DNA from: Monodelphis domestica
Lineage: Eukaryota > Chordata > Mammalia > Didelphimorphia > Didelphidae
Direction of reading: 5' to 3'
Assembly (NCBI RefSeq): GCF_027887165.1
Contig: NC_077230.1
Coordinates: forward strand, 25,528,442-25,592,441
DNA length: 64,000 nt
This document shows positions 12,227-23,399 of this stretch, piece after piece. Each line of letters starts with the position of its first letter. Position 1 is the stretch's first letter. The translations under genes and the position numbers were made by a program. The notes under the pieces were generated by a model. It worked only from the letters and a program-made list of their open reading frames with translations. It did no database searches and had not been told where the DNA came from.

Positions 12227-12580
12227 TTATTTTCAATACTAGTTATGCTTTCTCTCCTGGAAAACTGTGACACGTTGGTACTGGAATGGGAGTCAGGATA
12301 CTACTTGTTCTCTACTTCCAAGTGCAAATTCTTTCCCTACCACCATCACTCATCAACTTCTCCCTATGTTTATTGGTAAAATTTCTATCCCCCTCCCATA
12401 CATATAATGTCAGCTTTTTGTTTATATATAAATATATATAAAATACACATATACATACATGCACATATATCTAGTTATATATGTCTATGTTTATATGTGT
12501 ATATAAGCATATATTTGTCTATGATACTATATATGTATATACATAAATACATTCTCATTTTTCAATTATCATAGTAAAAT
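12227..12580. repeat. Intergenic with AT-rich (TA)-type low-complexity sequence
   Basis: About 12415-12560 is an alternating TA/CA microsatellite-like stretch. The rest is unique-looking. Confidence 0.7.
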
Positions 12581-13120
12581 GAATGACCTTTTGTGCCTCA
12601 ACTTTGCAGGGTTTTGGGGAAAGATTAGTATCATATTTTGTCAAAGGCTTTTCTTGCATCTGTTGATAAATTGTGTGATTTCTTTCCTTTTGCTTTAATG
12701 TGATAAATTGTTTTAATTATTTACCTAATATTAGACTCCCCTTGCCTCTCTGGAATAAATCCAATTTGGTCAGAGTAAACAAATTTTTGTATACAATGCT
12801 CTAGTATCTTTGCAATGATTTGGTTTAATATTTTTATAACAATATTTGTCTGGGTCTTCAATCTACAATTGTCTGTCTTTGTTTTATCACTCACCTATTT
12901 AGCATTTTACCATATTTGTCTCATAAGAAGAGTTGAGTAGTTTTTTCTTTTACTTTTTTTGTTCATACTTGATGTCATAAAGGTATTAAATGTTCTTTAA
13001 ACATTGGATAGAATTCACCTGTATATTCACTTGGACCAGAGAGTATTTTCCATTATAGCTTGTTCAATTTAAATTTTTAGGATTGTATTACTTAAAATTT
13101 CCATTTAATTTTTTAAACTA
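12581..13120 (-). mobile_element. Old L1 ORF2 fragment (reverse transcriptase)
   Basis: On the minus strand the translation shows, in order, P-S-E-Y-T-G-E-F-Y (from [12 protein letters not shown]), S-D-Q-I-G-F-I-P-E-R-Q-G, and T-D-A-R-K-A-F-D-K-I. These are reverse-transcriptase landmarks of L1 and are also present in the intron 3 L1 of this window. Multiple interruptions indicate an ancient copy. Confidence 0.8.
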
Positions 13121-13139
13121 AATAATAAAATATATTTAT

Positions 13140-13290
13140 GTCATAAATAATCATCCATTAGTTCCAAGGTAGAAAAGCAATAAGGACTAGGCAATTGGGT
13201 TAAGTGACTTGCCCAGGATCACACAGCTAGGTGTCTGAGGTCATATGCGAACCCAGGACCTTTCATCTTTAGGTCTAGGTATCTATAGGA
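13140..13290 (-). repeat. tRNA-derived SINE, group 1, truncated
   Basis: Reverse text: TTCCAAGGTAGAAAAGCAAT, TTAAGTGACTTGCCCAGGAT, GCGAACCCAGGACC. Confidence 0.8.
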
Positions 13291-13333
13291 TATGCCCATC
13301 CATATCTTTTAAATTCTGTTTAGCTAGCATATA

Positions 13334-13335
<2 letters not shown>

Positions 13336-13366
<31 letters not shown>
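13336..13366. repeat. (TG)n microsatellite
   Basis: About 15 TG dinucleotides. Confidence 0.95.
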
Positions 13367-13367
<1 letters not shown>

Positions 13368-13368
<1 letters not shown>

Positions 13369-13600
13369 TTAGCCATTTTTCAGTTGTGCCTGACTCTCTG
13401 TGACCCCATTTGGAGTTTTCTGGGCAAAGATAAGAGAATGGTTTGCCATTTTCTTTTTCAGATCATTTTAGAGATGAGAAAACTGAGGCAAACAGACTTG
13501 CCTATGGTCATATCGACAGTAAGCATCTAAGGCTAGATTTAACACAAGTCCTCCTGACTTCAATGCCAATGTTCTCTCCACTTAGCCATCTACCTGTTCA
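13368..13600 (-). repeat. tRNA-derived SINE, group 2
   Basis: Reverse copy of the SINE whose forward form has TCCTCATCTGTAAAATG and then a GGGGTCATGAAGAGTC module. Here it reads CTGACTCTCTGTGACCCCAT, GGTTTGCCATTTTCTTTTTC and GAGATGAGAAAACTGAGGCA. Confidence 0.85.
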
Positions 13601-13622
13601 AATGCTGTACATAGTTTTAGGT

Positions 13623-14300
13623 TGAAGAAATATTCCAAAGGTAGTGAGGCTTTAACTAAGTGGGAAAAGGGGGAAAAATGCTAAAGGGGAAGGAAGTAAA
13701 AATGGTTCAAAAAACAGATGAACCAGCCCTGACAGGCTTCACATTCCAAGATTTGTTCAAAATATCATCAGAGTTCAACAATGCTAATCACAGCTTTACT
13801 GAGACTCGTCAAAGGGTACAAGAATCAAGGATAAATAATATAAAATCAGATGCCAAATAGTCAGCAGACAATCCATTCCTCCTTTTCACTCTCCCCTTCT
13901 CTTTCCCCCACTTCTTTCCTTCTCTTTTCCCATTCCTCTCACAGAGTCATGTCCCATGTCCCAATGGCATCAGTTGGCAAAAGGTCATGAGCTAGAGGTT
14001 AAAGGAACAAAAATACCTCCCCTCTGGGATTAATTTTTATCTCCCCTAAGCTAGGTACCTTGGCAGTCCAAGGGTTATTTAGGCAATTGTCAAAATATGA
14101 CCTATGTGACTTAGGGTTTTATGTCTGTACATTCCTTGTTCCTTAAAACAGTAGGTTTTGGCTAGACTCTGCTGCAATCTTCAATGAGATCTGATGACTG
14201 CATAAAGATGTAAAATGAGGAAATATTCCAAAGGCAATTAATGCAGTAAGAGTTTAACTAGGCAAGCGCAGGAAAACAAGTTTGAAAGGGGAAAAAGTTC
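13623..14300. repeat. Pair of direct repeats flanking about 0.5 kb (possible LTR remnant)
   Basis: GAAATATTCCAAAGG followed by TTTAACTA and a purine-rich GAAAAAG/GGGG tail occurs near 13628-13692 and again near 14220-14300. The sequence between is unique-looking and pyrimidine-rich in the middle. It may be what is left of an LTR element, but no coding or terminal features confirm that. Confidence 0.4.
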
Positions 14301-14534
14301 AGAAAAAAAAACCAACATGATTATAAATTAGGGGAAGGGGCAGCCTAGAGACATGTAAAATTTTTCTTGACTTTTTTTCTCAAGCTACCCCTACAACTGA
14401 CTTGGGATTCAGATTTTGGGAACAGATACTCCCCTCCATGTGATTGTTTTCCTACTTTCTTTGATCATTCTTTTTCTTATAACAGAGATAAACAAACAAG
14501 CAAGTCAAACCCACTATTTAATATTCATAGCTTG

Positions 14535-14538
14535 CCAC
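14535..14538 (+). other. Target-site duplication, left copy (CCAC)
   Basis: CCAC directly before the left LTR is repeated directly after the right LTR at 22020-22023. A 4-bp duplication fits gammaretrovirus-like integration. Confidence 0.75.
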
Positions 14539-14806
14539 TGTGTAATTAGAATTTTGTACCCCAGGACTCCATTTCCCAGAATTTCACTTTCATCCTCAAG
14601 TTACCTCCTTATGTTTTGGAGATAAAGTTCCTGTGACCCCGCCCCCCACCCCCCACCCCCCTCGCTTCTCCCTCAGTGTGGTTGGGAAAAGACTCCTCTT
14701 TACTCAGGCTTTCCTTTTGTCATTTTATTTCCTCTACTTCAAGTGATTGTTAATAAATCTTATAAAAGAATACTTGGAGTTATTGGATATTAATTTTAAT
14801 CTTACA
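14539..14806 (+). mobile_element. Left (5') LTR
   Basis: Begins TGTGTAATTAGAATTTTGTA and ends TTTTAATCTTACA. It contains TTAATAAATCTTATAAAA, which includes AATAAA. It matches 21771-22019 along its length, except that the left copy carries an expanded C-rich run near 14638-14662. Confidence 0.85.
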
Positions 14807-14810
14807 TTTC

Positions 14811-14828
14811 TGGCAACCACTGAAATTG
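14811..14828 (+). other. Primer-binding-site candidate
   Basis: TGGCAACCACTGAAATTG lies four bases after the LTR end. TGG is the expected start. The tRNA was not identified. Confidence 0.5.
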
Positions 14829-16235
14829 GAAAAAGAATTCTCAGTTTTTTTAAGATAGCCTTTGATTAAAGCTAGTGAGTTTTTCCAGTGGTAGGGACCT
14901 GCCTACCGCGTGAATGGGGTAGCAGGATCTCTACCTGCCCTGTGCCCTTGCTGCGAGTGCTCCTTGCTGCTGCCCTGAAATACTGCCAATTCCTGGAGGT
15001 TCCAGGGGCAAAAGGTGAGAAGTTAAGTGGCTGGCCCCCTGACTCCTGGTTGTGGGTCCATCCCTCCCCACACCCATGTAGGTCTCAAGCCTGCACTAGC
15101 TGCTTTTCAGCAGGGGAACACACTGTGGGAGCAGCCAATCCATACTATTCACCCCACTCCTCTCCTAACTTCCAAGTCAATTTTTAAGCTGACCCTGGGG
15201 GTTTTCATGCTTCTGGTTGAGAGGGTGGAAACTGAGGGGTTAGTCCACACTGGGGGGAGGGGGTTCCTGTGCCATCCTCTACACCCTAAACCCCAGGATA
15301 ACAAGGAGGGCCGGCAGGTAGCAGGTCAGTGGATTTGAAGCCAAATTTTTTGGAAATTAGTCTCTGGGGTTTCCTGACCCAAACATCAGATGGAACCTGT
15401 ATTTTCTATTCAAATACTCCTTTGTTCTCCCTGGCGGTTTTTACCCTTAGTGGGGAGGGGAAGGAAGGTTACTCTTCCAAACCTCTTCACTTTAGCCAGT
15501 ACATACTAGGGTAGCACCACCTACAGACAAGAAGTAGAATTGCAAGCATGGCCCACTATGAAAGAGCAGTGCATTATAGCTTTAGGATGTCTTTGCTTAC
15601 TACTATTCATGAGTGTACTACTTGGATACCTTGAAGCTGATAGCTTGAGTAATCTCGAGATTCACAGGGGAGATTCCTCTCCCTATACCCCTTTGCCATT
15701 TTGATCTGCCCAGTCTCTGCAAAACATCCAATGCTTAGTGCAGGTATGGGGAACCCCAGAAGTATGACTAAAGGAATCTAGGGAGGGTACAAAGGATACT
15801 TGGGAGGGAAAGAACCTTAATGAGTCTGGAGGTGAATTTTAAGACTTTTCAGACCTGATTACCTTATTGATGTTAATTGTTTAAGTTTGTTCCCCTCCAA
15901 AGAGTGAAGAACTCTCTGTAACATAGCTAGCCAAATTGAAGAAGAGGACTCTTGAATTCTGTGCCTGTATCCTGTCACATATATTGTTTTTGCTGATTGT
16001 TTGCTTTATGATTTAATTTTTTTAAGTTCACATATTTATCTAATCTAATATTATATATATAATCTAATATGTTATATTAAGTCATTCTCAGCTACTATGT
16101 TTTGGTCATTAGCTATATGTGCTGTCACATTATCTTTGTACTTAACTCTATGACTGGTCTGGAGAAAATACCTTTGTAAAAGTCCATAAACAACTTGCAC
16201 AAACCCTTTTCCATGGCAAAACCTTAGTTCTTTAT
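14829..16235 (+). mobile_element. Internal non-coding leader of the LTR element
   Basis: GC-richer than its surroundings in its first 700 bases. Several open frames of about 100 codons overlap in different frames without family features, so I treat none as a gene. Confidence 0.45.
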
Positions 16236-16738
16236 GTTAAGGGTAAATTTAGGGGGTTGAGGCTGAATATAAACTTAGTTGGTTGCCAGGGATTTAAATT
16301 CTAAATCCCAATGAAATACTCAAGTCAGAATGGAACTTATTGTGGTTTATTTACAATAGAAGGAAGAAATTAAGAATGAGAGAGAGAGGGAATAGGGAAT
16401 TGAATTGCTCTGGCCTGGGCTGAGCCAGGCAGGATTTCAGAGGCCTCAGACAAGGGTCCTTTCCAGAAGCCAAGGGAAAAGGGAGTCAGTCTTATCACTC
16501 ACTATGTGACCATCTAAAAGAAAGTAGTCTGAGGTCTCACACTGAGTTCCTCCAGGGTAAAGTCTTCCTCTCACAGGAAGTGTCGTGAAATATAAAGACA
16601 GTTCTTTACATCACTTCCCGTGTCTCACATGTACCAATGGTGGCTTAAGCTTGGCTTAGGACAGCCTAGGGGGTCGGTCAGTTGTTTCTGATTTGTCACT
16701 TGCTAACACATGTGGGCCATAGGCCTTCCTCCCCAACA
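16236..16738 (-). mobile_element. Nested LTR candidate, antisense
   Basis: The + strand segment starts TGTTAAGGGT and ends CCTCCCCAACA, giving imperfect TG...CA inverted ends. On the minus strand an AATAAA occurs near 16350 (TTTATT on the + strand). It has no partner LTR nearby, so a solo LTR is likely. Confidence 0.5.
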
Positions 16739-17479
16739 CTTAATCCTTAAGTGGGGGTATATACATTCCTGGTTGCTAGAATTCTAAAGACTAAGAAGGG
16801 TAGAGTAAAACTAAAATTCACACTTATGGATGCTGGGTATATCTCTATTTCCATCAAGGTCACACATTGCCTAAATGACCTTTTGTGCCTTTTTGCCTTT
16901 GTTAATTGTCACATAGATGATGATGGATGGGCTCCATCAAACTGGTTACAACATGTATACAGCCTTTGGAGAATTTAATGAGCTAAATATCTCAATTGAT
17001 TTTAAAGGGTCTTCAAAAGTGATTTTCAGATATCTAATAGTACCACTACCTCTGACTGATCATTTGCCTGACTTTGCGTTGTTTATAACAAGAAGTAAGG
17101 GTCCATTTAGTAGTTGAAGTGAAGTGCAATGGCACTATTGTATTCCCCACCTCTGCATTTATTAAAAATGTAATTGATGAGACATCTGAAGTGATTTTCA
17201 TTATTGTAGTCCTCGCCTCCACATTGCAATGGATGGGACATATAAAGACATGCCTTTTGCACTTTTACAGTCTCCTACTGGAGGAGGGAGGTTTCCCAAG
17301 GGGCTTGGTTACCCTGTGATAGGCTATAATCTCATCCAGGATATAAGGATGATATTAGAAATTAAGTCTTGTTATATTAGTTTGGAGATAAGTAGAGAAT
17401 ATGGCTTGAGAAAGAATTGGAGTGTGAAGCAGATCTAATACAGTGTCAGTTTCAAATGTTGACATTTTAATGATTTTTC
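16739..17479. other. Internal stretch, unclassified
   Basis: Part of the interior of the LTR element. Short open frames only, with no family recognised. Confidence 0.4.
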
Positions 17480-17589
17480 TGTGATAGTTATACACTCTGG
17501 GTGCAACAGTTACTTGGAGGGAGTTGGGAGTTACTCTCTAGGAGATAGTGAAGAGTTTCTCTCTCTTTTTCTCTGCCCCCACCTCCACC

Positions 17590-17662
<73 letters not shown>

Positions 17663-17990
17663 CCTAACTTGGTTCTTGCTGAGAATCAGCTAGCTAGCCT
17701 TTGTTATTTTTATAACTTGGAGGCGAAGTTTAGAATTAAAAGGATAATAGTGTTAGTTTATTTAGAATAATAAAAATTTAGGATAGTCAGATCAGGAAGG
17801 ATAAGTGTAGCCTGTGAAAATGGGAGAAGTGGTTCTTTGTGGAACCTAGGAGTTTTATTTGGGTGGAGTTAGAATCCCTTAGAGTTAGAAATCCTTTTAT
17901 TCTTGTATATATTTCAATAAATATTTTATTTTTATAACAAGAGTCTCTTTAGCATCCTTGTTTCTGGTCCTGAAGAGAAGTTCACTTATA
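17480..17990 (+). mobile_element. LTR-like segment with (CT)n tract
   Basis: A (CT)n run at about 17595-17659 is followed by unique sequence and then by TTCAATAAATATTTT (AATAAA near 17920). This is the layout of an LTR R region. Edges are not certain. Confidence 0.35.
17595..17659. repeat. (CT)n microsatellite
   Basis: Uninterrupted CT dinucleotides over about 65 bases. Confidence 0.95.
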
Positions 17991-18189
17991 AGCTTCACTT
18001 CACTTATAAAACTGAAGATACCTTGTAAGCACAGCAAGCAGAGTATCAAAATCAGTTTATGAACTCATAATTAATCCATTGCCTATTAGTTTTACAATTT
18101 GCCTATTATTTTTATAGTGAGGTGGGAAGGATTTTATAATGGAGCCTAGTGATTCCTGGATGTTTTTTTTTTATATTTGTAATTTTTCA

Positions 18190-18460
18190 ACTTACTCTAA
18201 TCTTTCACCAGAATGATCTAGATTCTCGGTGGCATTTTAGACCCAGAAGGTTTTCATCAGCAGTACGGAGGTCTGTGTTTTTCTGGGCTCTTCTGCCACA
18301 TTTTGGAATGAAGGCAGTAATAGACTTTGTTCAAAATATCTCAGCCAAGGTTGAAAGATTGCCTAGATCTGGAGAACTCGTGACAAGTATCCATGAGCTT
18401 CATAGTTTTTTAAAAAATGTCACACAGGAACTGGTTATAGACTCATGTGAATCCTAATGA
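18190..18460 (+). mobile_element. Possible envelope-like trace
   Basis: An open stretch includes R-R-S-V-F-F-W-A-L-L-P-H-F-G, an N-I-S sequon and K-N-V-T-Q-E-L. It loosely recalls the region after the cleavage site of retroviral transmembrane envelope subunits. The match is by eye and weak. It could equally be chance in old LTR-element sequence. Confidence 0.2.
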
Positions 18461-20703
18461 GAGTGGGTTTGTTATTAAATGGGCTCTTGTGAATTTTGAT
18501 ATTTCTTTGAAGGGTCATTGCCTTCTGTACTACTGTTTTCAAAAGCTGTTAATTGGTGAAAATAATTTGCACTCACTGTGCATCATGGCCAAGTTAAAAA
18601 GGAAATGGATCTCATTTTGGGGTGAGAAACCTTTATATTCCGACTCTGCTTCACTGACACAGTGTGTCACTGATTGTGAACTATATATTTTTGATTTTTT
18701 AAAAAAATTATTATTTTTTTTCCTTGTATGTACAATACAGTATTTGAGTTATCTTTTTTCTCTCATTTTTAGTACTTGAAGCACATGTTGCCAGTATTAA
18801 TGGCTTTCTGATTTTTCACTAGGGTAAATTTAAAATGTCCATTAGCCGAATGTCAATGCCTATTGAAGGAATGGAATTCACACGGAGGAAGCCATGAGAG
18901 CAAGATAACTGTGTAAAAGACCAAAGGTCATTAGAATTGTGAGGGGGGGCAGTTGAGGGAGCCCAATGGACTATCTGGGAAGTCTGTTCTTGGCTTCTGG
19001 AGGAACAGGAGTCATCAGAGAGGATTCTCCTGGAAATATATTTCCTGAGGCATTTTCCAATGCCTCGATGAACCTAGCAGTCTGACCATCTTGCTTGAAC
19101 TGAAAGGGGATCCATGTGAAGTGATCAGCAGCCAGATTCTCAAGAGGTTTTACCCAGAGAGGAGCTGGGACCACAGAAGACCAATCTCTCTCTTCTTGTG
19201 CCTGCTTTTCCTAGAGACTATCACCATTTCTCTTAGATAGTTTGGAAGAGCAGAAGCAGCTCTATCTTTAGGCAGAGAGGGAAAAGACAAACCTCAATTT
19301 TGGCCAAGGGTTTCTAAGGGTTGGGCTGATTGATCTTTATTCTAGTTAGGGACCCCTCATCCCTCTATCCAAACCTTTCCTTGTTATTCATTATTAAATC
19401 ACATTTCAACTAAAGAACAAACACAGTCAGATTTGTTACCAAGAGGGTGAAGGAGGACTGGTGGGAGAAGGGTTATTTGGTGGAAGATGTCTATTAGATC
19501 CAGGTTAAGCTAAATCCTGGGTTGAAAGTCATTGATCTTCCTTCAGCAAGGGTTTTGACCAGAAGGGGCATCAACGGGGTTAGGATTTGCAAAATTATCT
19601 AACCAACCAACATTTCTCCACTTCTGTGGTAATCCCTAACCTGGTATAGACCTCTGCATTTATTTGTGCCTCTACCTTCCCCAGGTAAGGACAGAGGGCA
19701 GCCATGGACTCTCTGTTTGGATGGGGAGGGAATTCTTGAGGGTTAGCTCTCCAACTCATTCTGACTAACCATTATATCATCATCCCAGGGGTTCCCCTCC
19801 TTTTCCCTTTAACAATACCCAAAAGTTTTAGACTATGAAAATCTGCCACTGATTGTTAAATATTATGGGACTTTGATTAATAATTGTGTCTGATTCCAGA
19901 AGAAGGGATCACAAAAGAGCCACTGCACAATGCCAAGGAGATCAAAATTAATCTGCATAGTGCCAATGAGCACAAGGTCAAAGAAATTAATTAATCCTGG
20001 TGGGATTGATGAGAGTCTGCACCAAGACTGGGGACTTGAATTTATTTGGGGGTTCAAGGAAGTGACTGTTTGCAAAGTCAAATGCAAGGTTCCCTTGCTC
20101 CAGATCTACACTAATACCAAGTATCTCACTTTGTTGGCCATTCTGACTCCCCTATTACTGAGAGCAAATGTAAAATCAGCCTAAATAATGCTATTTCCCA
20201 TTTGCTTCAAAATCTAGTCCTTTTTCTGTCTTATATAGTGTGGCAATTTTCCATAGTCCTGGCTTCTGTTTTGGTAAGTACATAATTGCTACTACAAGCT
20301 TGTGGGACATAAATTACTTTAATTGGGCCCTGATTCAAAGACCTGTTATGGGTTTATTTTTCCTTACTTAGAATTTATACACATAAGACTTTGATATTTT
20401 ATATTTCATCTAGAAATTATTTTTCTCTTTTATTTGAATTTTTTGATTTTTATTTCTTTTGACAATTGATTCATATATCTCCTAACTCAGCCATATATCC
20501 CTGGACGATCTGGGTGTTTTTCTCCTCAGGGGGAATTGTATTATTATCCTATAATGCAAAGTTTAAATTCTTTTGAGAATAATTTTAGGATAAAAAACTT
20601 GCTATTTCCCCAAAACAAGAAAGCGAACTGTTTGGAGAAGGTGCCATGAAGATGTCTGCAGTATCCACATACTGCACCAAAAGATCCAGAATGAAGTTTG
20701 GAA
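18461..20703. other. Internal stretch of LTR element, unclassified
   Basis: There are short open frames on both strands. One on the minus strand near 18971-19174 begins V-P-A-P-L-W-V-K-P-L, but I do not recognise a family. A minus-strand AATAAA near 19343 could belong to another antisense LTR. No gene can be supported. Confidence 0.35.
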
Positions 20704-21286
20704 TGTGGTGATTTGAACTGTGGGGGGTTGAATGCATTTGTTATAAATGTATACTCTTATGCTAAAGGGGACTACTCCCTGTGAATTTCAAAACTACTCA
20801 ACCCTGTTCAAACCATTCTTTAGAGGGTGGGATTTGGTTATTTCCTGATCAATAACAATAGAGATACTTGGAATGACAGAATCAGGTCTTAGAAACTACA
20901 ATCTCCACCCTACTCAAGGTAACAGGATTTAGAAAGGGCTGCAGCAAAGCTCAAGATTTAATTATTTGAGAATATGGCCTTCAACAGACATGTGCAAAGG
21001 GGACAGACCTCTGGGCGGTTGTGGGTTAAGCTAGAGCCACCATTGGCACAGGTGAGACACAGGAAGTGAGGTAGAGGAGAGCTCAGGAGTGCTGGGACTT
21101 CCTGGGTGGAGGAGAGTGTGGTGGTTGGAGCCTGGTGCTTGGAGTGGAGGCCCTCAGACTGTTTCTCCATTTTGGTCACATGAGTGACAGGGACTGATCT
21201 CTTTTCTTTGCCTTGGCTATCCAAGGCCTTGGGCCTTTGGCCCAACCTAAGCAGAGTGGGTATTTAAGCCCTATTCCCTTCTCTCC

Positions 21287-21380
<94 letters not shown>

Positions 21381-21539
21381 ACTTTCTCTCTCTCATACCT
21401 TTCTTCCTCCTGTTTGTAATTAAAAAACTCCATAAAAGGTTGACTGCTGACGAGTTTTCATTTAGGAATTACATAGCTGAATTCCTTGGCGACCTTAAAT
21501 TAATATATATCAGTCTTTTAAAGTGATTTCCATATCACA
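20704..21539 (+). mobile_element. Nested LTR candidate, sense
   Basis: Starts TGTGGTGATTTGAACTGTGG and ends GATTTCCATATCACA, with imperfect inverted ends. It has a TATA-like GTATTTAAGCC near 21259, a (CT)n tract at 21291-21394 and an ATTAAA near 21419. The order U3, TATA, CT tract, polyadenylation signal, end fits an LTR. No clear target duplication. Confidence 0.55.
21291..21394. repeat. (CT)n microsatellite
   Basis: CT dinucleotides with two small interruptions over about 100 bases. The long serine-leucine or arginine-glutamate frames here are products of the repeat. Confidence 0.95.
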
Positions 21540-21753
21540 TCCCTAATTGGTTTTTGTCAATGTAGCAATCATTGGTTTTATTCTTTTTCTCTTTAATTTC
21601 CCTCTTATTCCCAAATTATTGTAATTTCCCCATAGAGAGTACAATATTGTATGTACTTCTAGTTGAAGATCTTTTAAGTTGGTTATGTGTACTGATTCCA
21701 TTGGGAAAGTAGGCATGTAAATCTGGGAGATTTCTATATGCTTGTTTTCTACT

Positions 21754-21770
21754 GGAATTACAGGGGGGAT
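21754..21770 (+). other. Polypurine-tract candidate before the right LTR
   Basis: GGAATTACAGGGGGGATT directly precedes the right LTR, the expected place for a polypurine tract. Confidence 0.5.
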
Positions 21771-22019
21771 TGTGTAATTAGAATTTTGTACCCCAGAACT
21801 CCATTTCCCAGAATTCCACTTTCATCCTTCTGTTATCTCCTTATGTTTTGGAGATAAAGTTTCTTTGATCTTGCCCCTTCTCTCTTGCTTCTCCCTCAAT
21901 ATGGTCAGGAAAAACTTCTCTTTACTTTTGTCATTTTATTTCTGCTACTTCAAATGATTATTAATAAATCTTATAAAATGTAATACTTGGAGTTATTGGA
22001 TATTAATTTTAATCTTACA
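21771..22019 (+). mobile_element. Right (3') LTR
   Basis: Aligns to 14539-14806: same TGTGTAATTAGAATTTTGTA start, same ACTCCATTTCCCAGAATT and TTATGTTTTGGAGATAAAGT blocks, same TTTTAATCTTACA end. Followed by CCAC at 22020-22023. Confidence 0.85.
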
Positions 22020-22023
22020 CCAC

Positions 22024-22559
22024 CCAAGCTGTGGCTCATTCTGAGATTCAGCATCCTGACACTATTTTTTACAGGTCTATTTGATGCATCCTGTTACCTG
22101 TCTATTGTCATTTTCTGTACTTTTCTTTTAAATATCTAAGTTAATTACTGAGTTCCCTCTTCATCTATAATAGTCTCTTCAGACAAATAATTGTCCCACT
22201 AATTTCATATCATTTTCTCCTTCCTCCAAGGTGTTAGTACTTCATACTCATTCTTTGGTTGACAAATGCCCATCTGGCATATGTCTACTTCTATTGAAGA
22301 TGCCCTTTGGACAAAGGACCTTTAATCTCAACAAATTGATTGGGGTTACTGTCAAATTAATTAGGGACTCACCTGATCACCTCTTCTTACTGAAATTAGC
22401 CAAACAGTAGAATTTAGGATGAATTTAGCTAATCTGCCATTAAAGCCAAATAGTACCTTTGCTAAGGAACATGCATTTTGAATCCAATGTGCCGGTTACA
22501 GGAGAACTGTGACTTTGAGATGTTTTCTTTTCTTTTTCCTTTTTAAATTTTATTTATCC
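22024..22559. other. Intergenic, nothing recognised
   Basis: AT-rich, unique-looking sequence between the LTR element and a SINE. Confidence 0.5.
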
Positions 22560-22757
22560 ATTTTTTTAAACCTTTACCTCCTTAGAATCAATACTGCATA
22601 TTGGTTCCAAGGCAGAAGAGCAGTAAGGGCTTGGCATTGGGGGTTAAGTGACTTGCCCAAGGTCACACAGCTAGGACGTGTTTGAGGTCATATTTGAACC
22701 CAGGATCTCCCCTCTCTAGACCTGGCTCTCAATCCACTGAGCTACCCAGCTTTACCT
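22560..22757 (-). repeat. tRNA-derived SINE, group 1
   Basis: Reverse text: TTCCAAGGCAGAAGAGCAGT, CTTGCCCAAGGTCACACAGC, TTGAACCCAGGATCTCCCC. Confidence 0.88.
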
Positions 22758-22867
22758 CTAGCGTTTGAGGAGTGGAAGAGTTTAAGAGTATCAAAAACTT
22801 TACTTTGCAGCCTGTGACTGGATTCATTCCAGTGCTTGTGGACGTTGATGTTTTCAATCGGAGTCAG

Positions 22868-23270
22868 GCTGTTTCATTTCAATTCAATAAGTATTTATTA
22901 AGCACCTGCTAGATGCCCTATGGTCACAAGAGCTTGCAAGTGGCCAGAGAGTTCAAGGGCAAGGTTACTACTGAATCACAGCCTTCTTGAAAGAGGTGGG
23001 ATTTTGAATCGAAATCCCTAGAACAAATATTTATCAAGCACTTGCTGGATGCAAAGTAAGAGATATAGAGACAATAATTGAAACAACTCCGGACCTCTAT
23101 ACTCCGGGAAGACAACATGTCCACCGATAAGTAAATCTAAAACATAATGTACGTCTCCAGTTGTGTGGCTTCAGGAGGCAATAAAAGAAATGGGAAAATC
23201 AGTCACTTCTATGAATATTAATTGTCTACTATGTACCCGGCACTATGCTAAACCCTGGAAGCTGGAAAGG
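22868..23270 (-). repeat. Three L2/MIR-type 3' tail fragments
   Basis: AATAAGTATTTATTAAGCAC at 22887, ACAAATATTTATCAAGCACT at 23022 and TGTCTACTATGTACCCGGCA at 23223 are reverse copies of the shared 3' tail (forward form TGCCTGGCACATAGTAAG). The middle copy continues into an L2-like body up to about 23160. Confidence 0.65.
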
Positions 23271-23399
23271 CTTTAATACTAAAATGCATCCATTTTGAAA
23301 TCGATGTTACTCTTTGGTCCCTGATCTATTACCATACAATGGAACAATGAACTGGGACAGACAGAGTAAGAAAAAGACAAGAGAGATAGATTAGAGAAG

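Larger units (their letters stand above)
14539..22019 (+). mobile_element. LTR retroelement bounded by two direct LTRs, no recognisable pol, with nested insertions
   Basis: Two LTRs in the same direction (14539-14806 and 21771-22019) flank 6.96 kb. A primer-binding-site candidate follows the left LTR, a purine tract precedes the right LTR, and CCAC duplications lie outside both. I see no reverse transcriptase, RNase H or integrase between them. Much of the interior looks like other LTRs inserted later. It is an old, broken element: the two LTRs differ by many substitutions and by length. It may be a non-autonomous family or one whose coding part was lost. Confidence 0.75.

Noticed and set aside
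14888-15514. Overlapping 60-100 codon frames in the leader of the LTR element
   Set aside because: Several frames overlap, none with motifs. Best explained by GC-richer non-coding leader.
17481-17693. Open frame of repeated serine-leucine
   Set aside because: Direct product of the (CT)n microsatellite.
21176-21433. Open frame of repeated arginine-glutamate
   Set aside because: Minus-strand reading of the (CT)n tract at 21291-21394.
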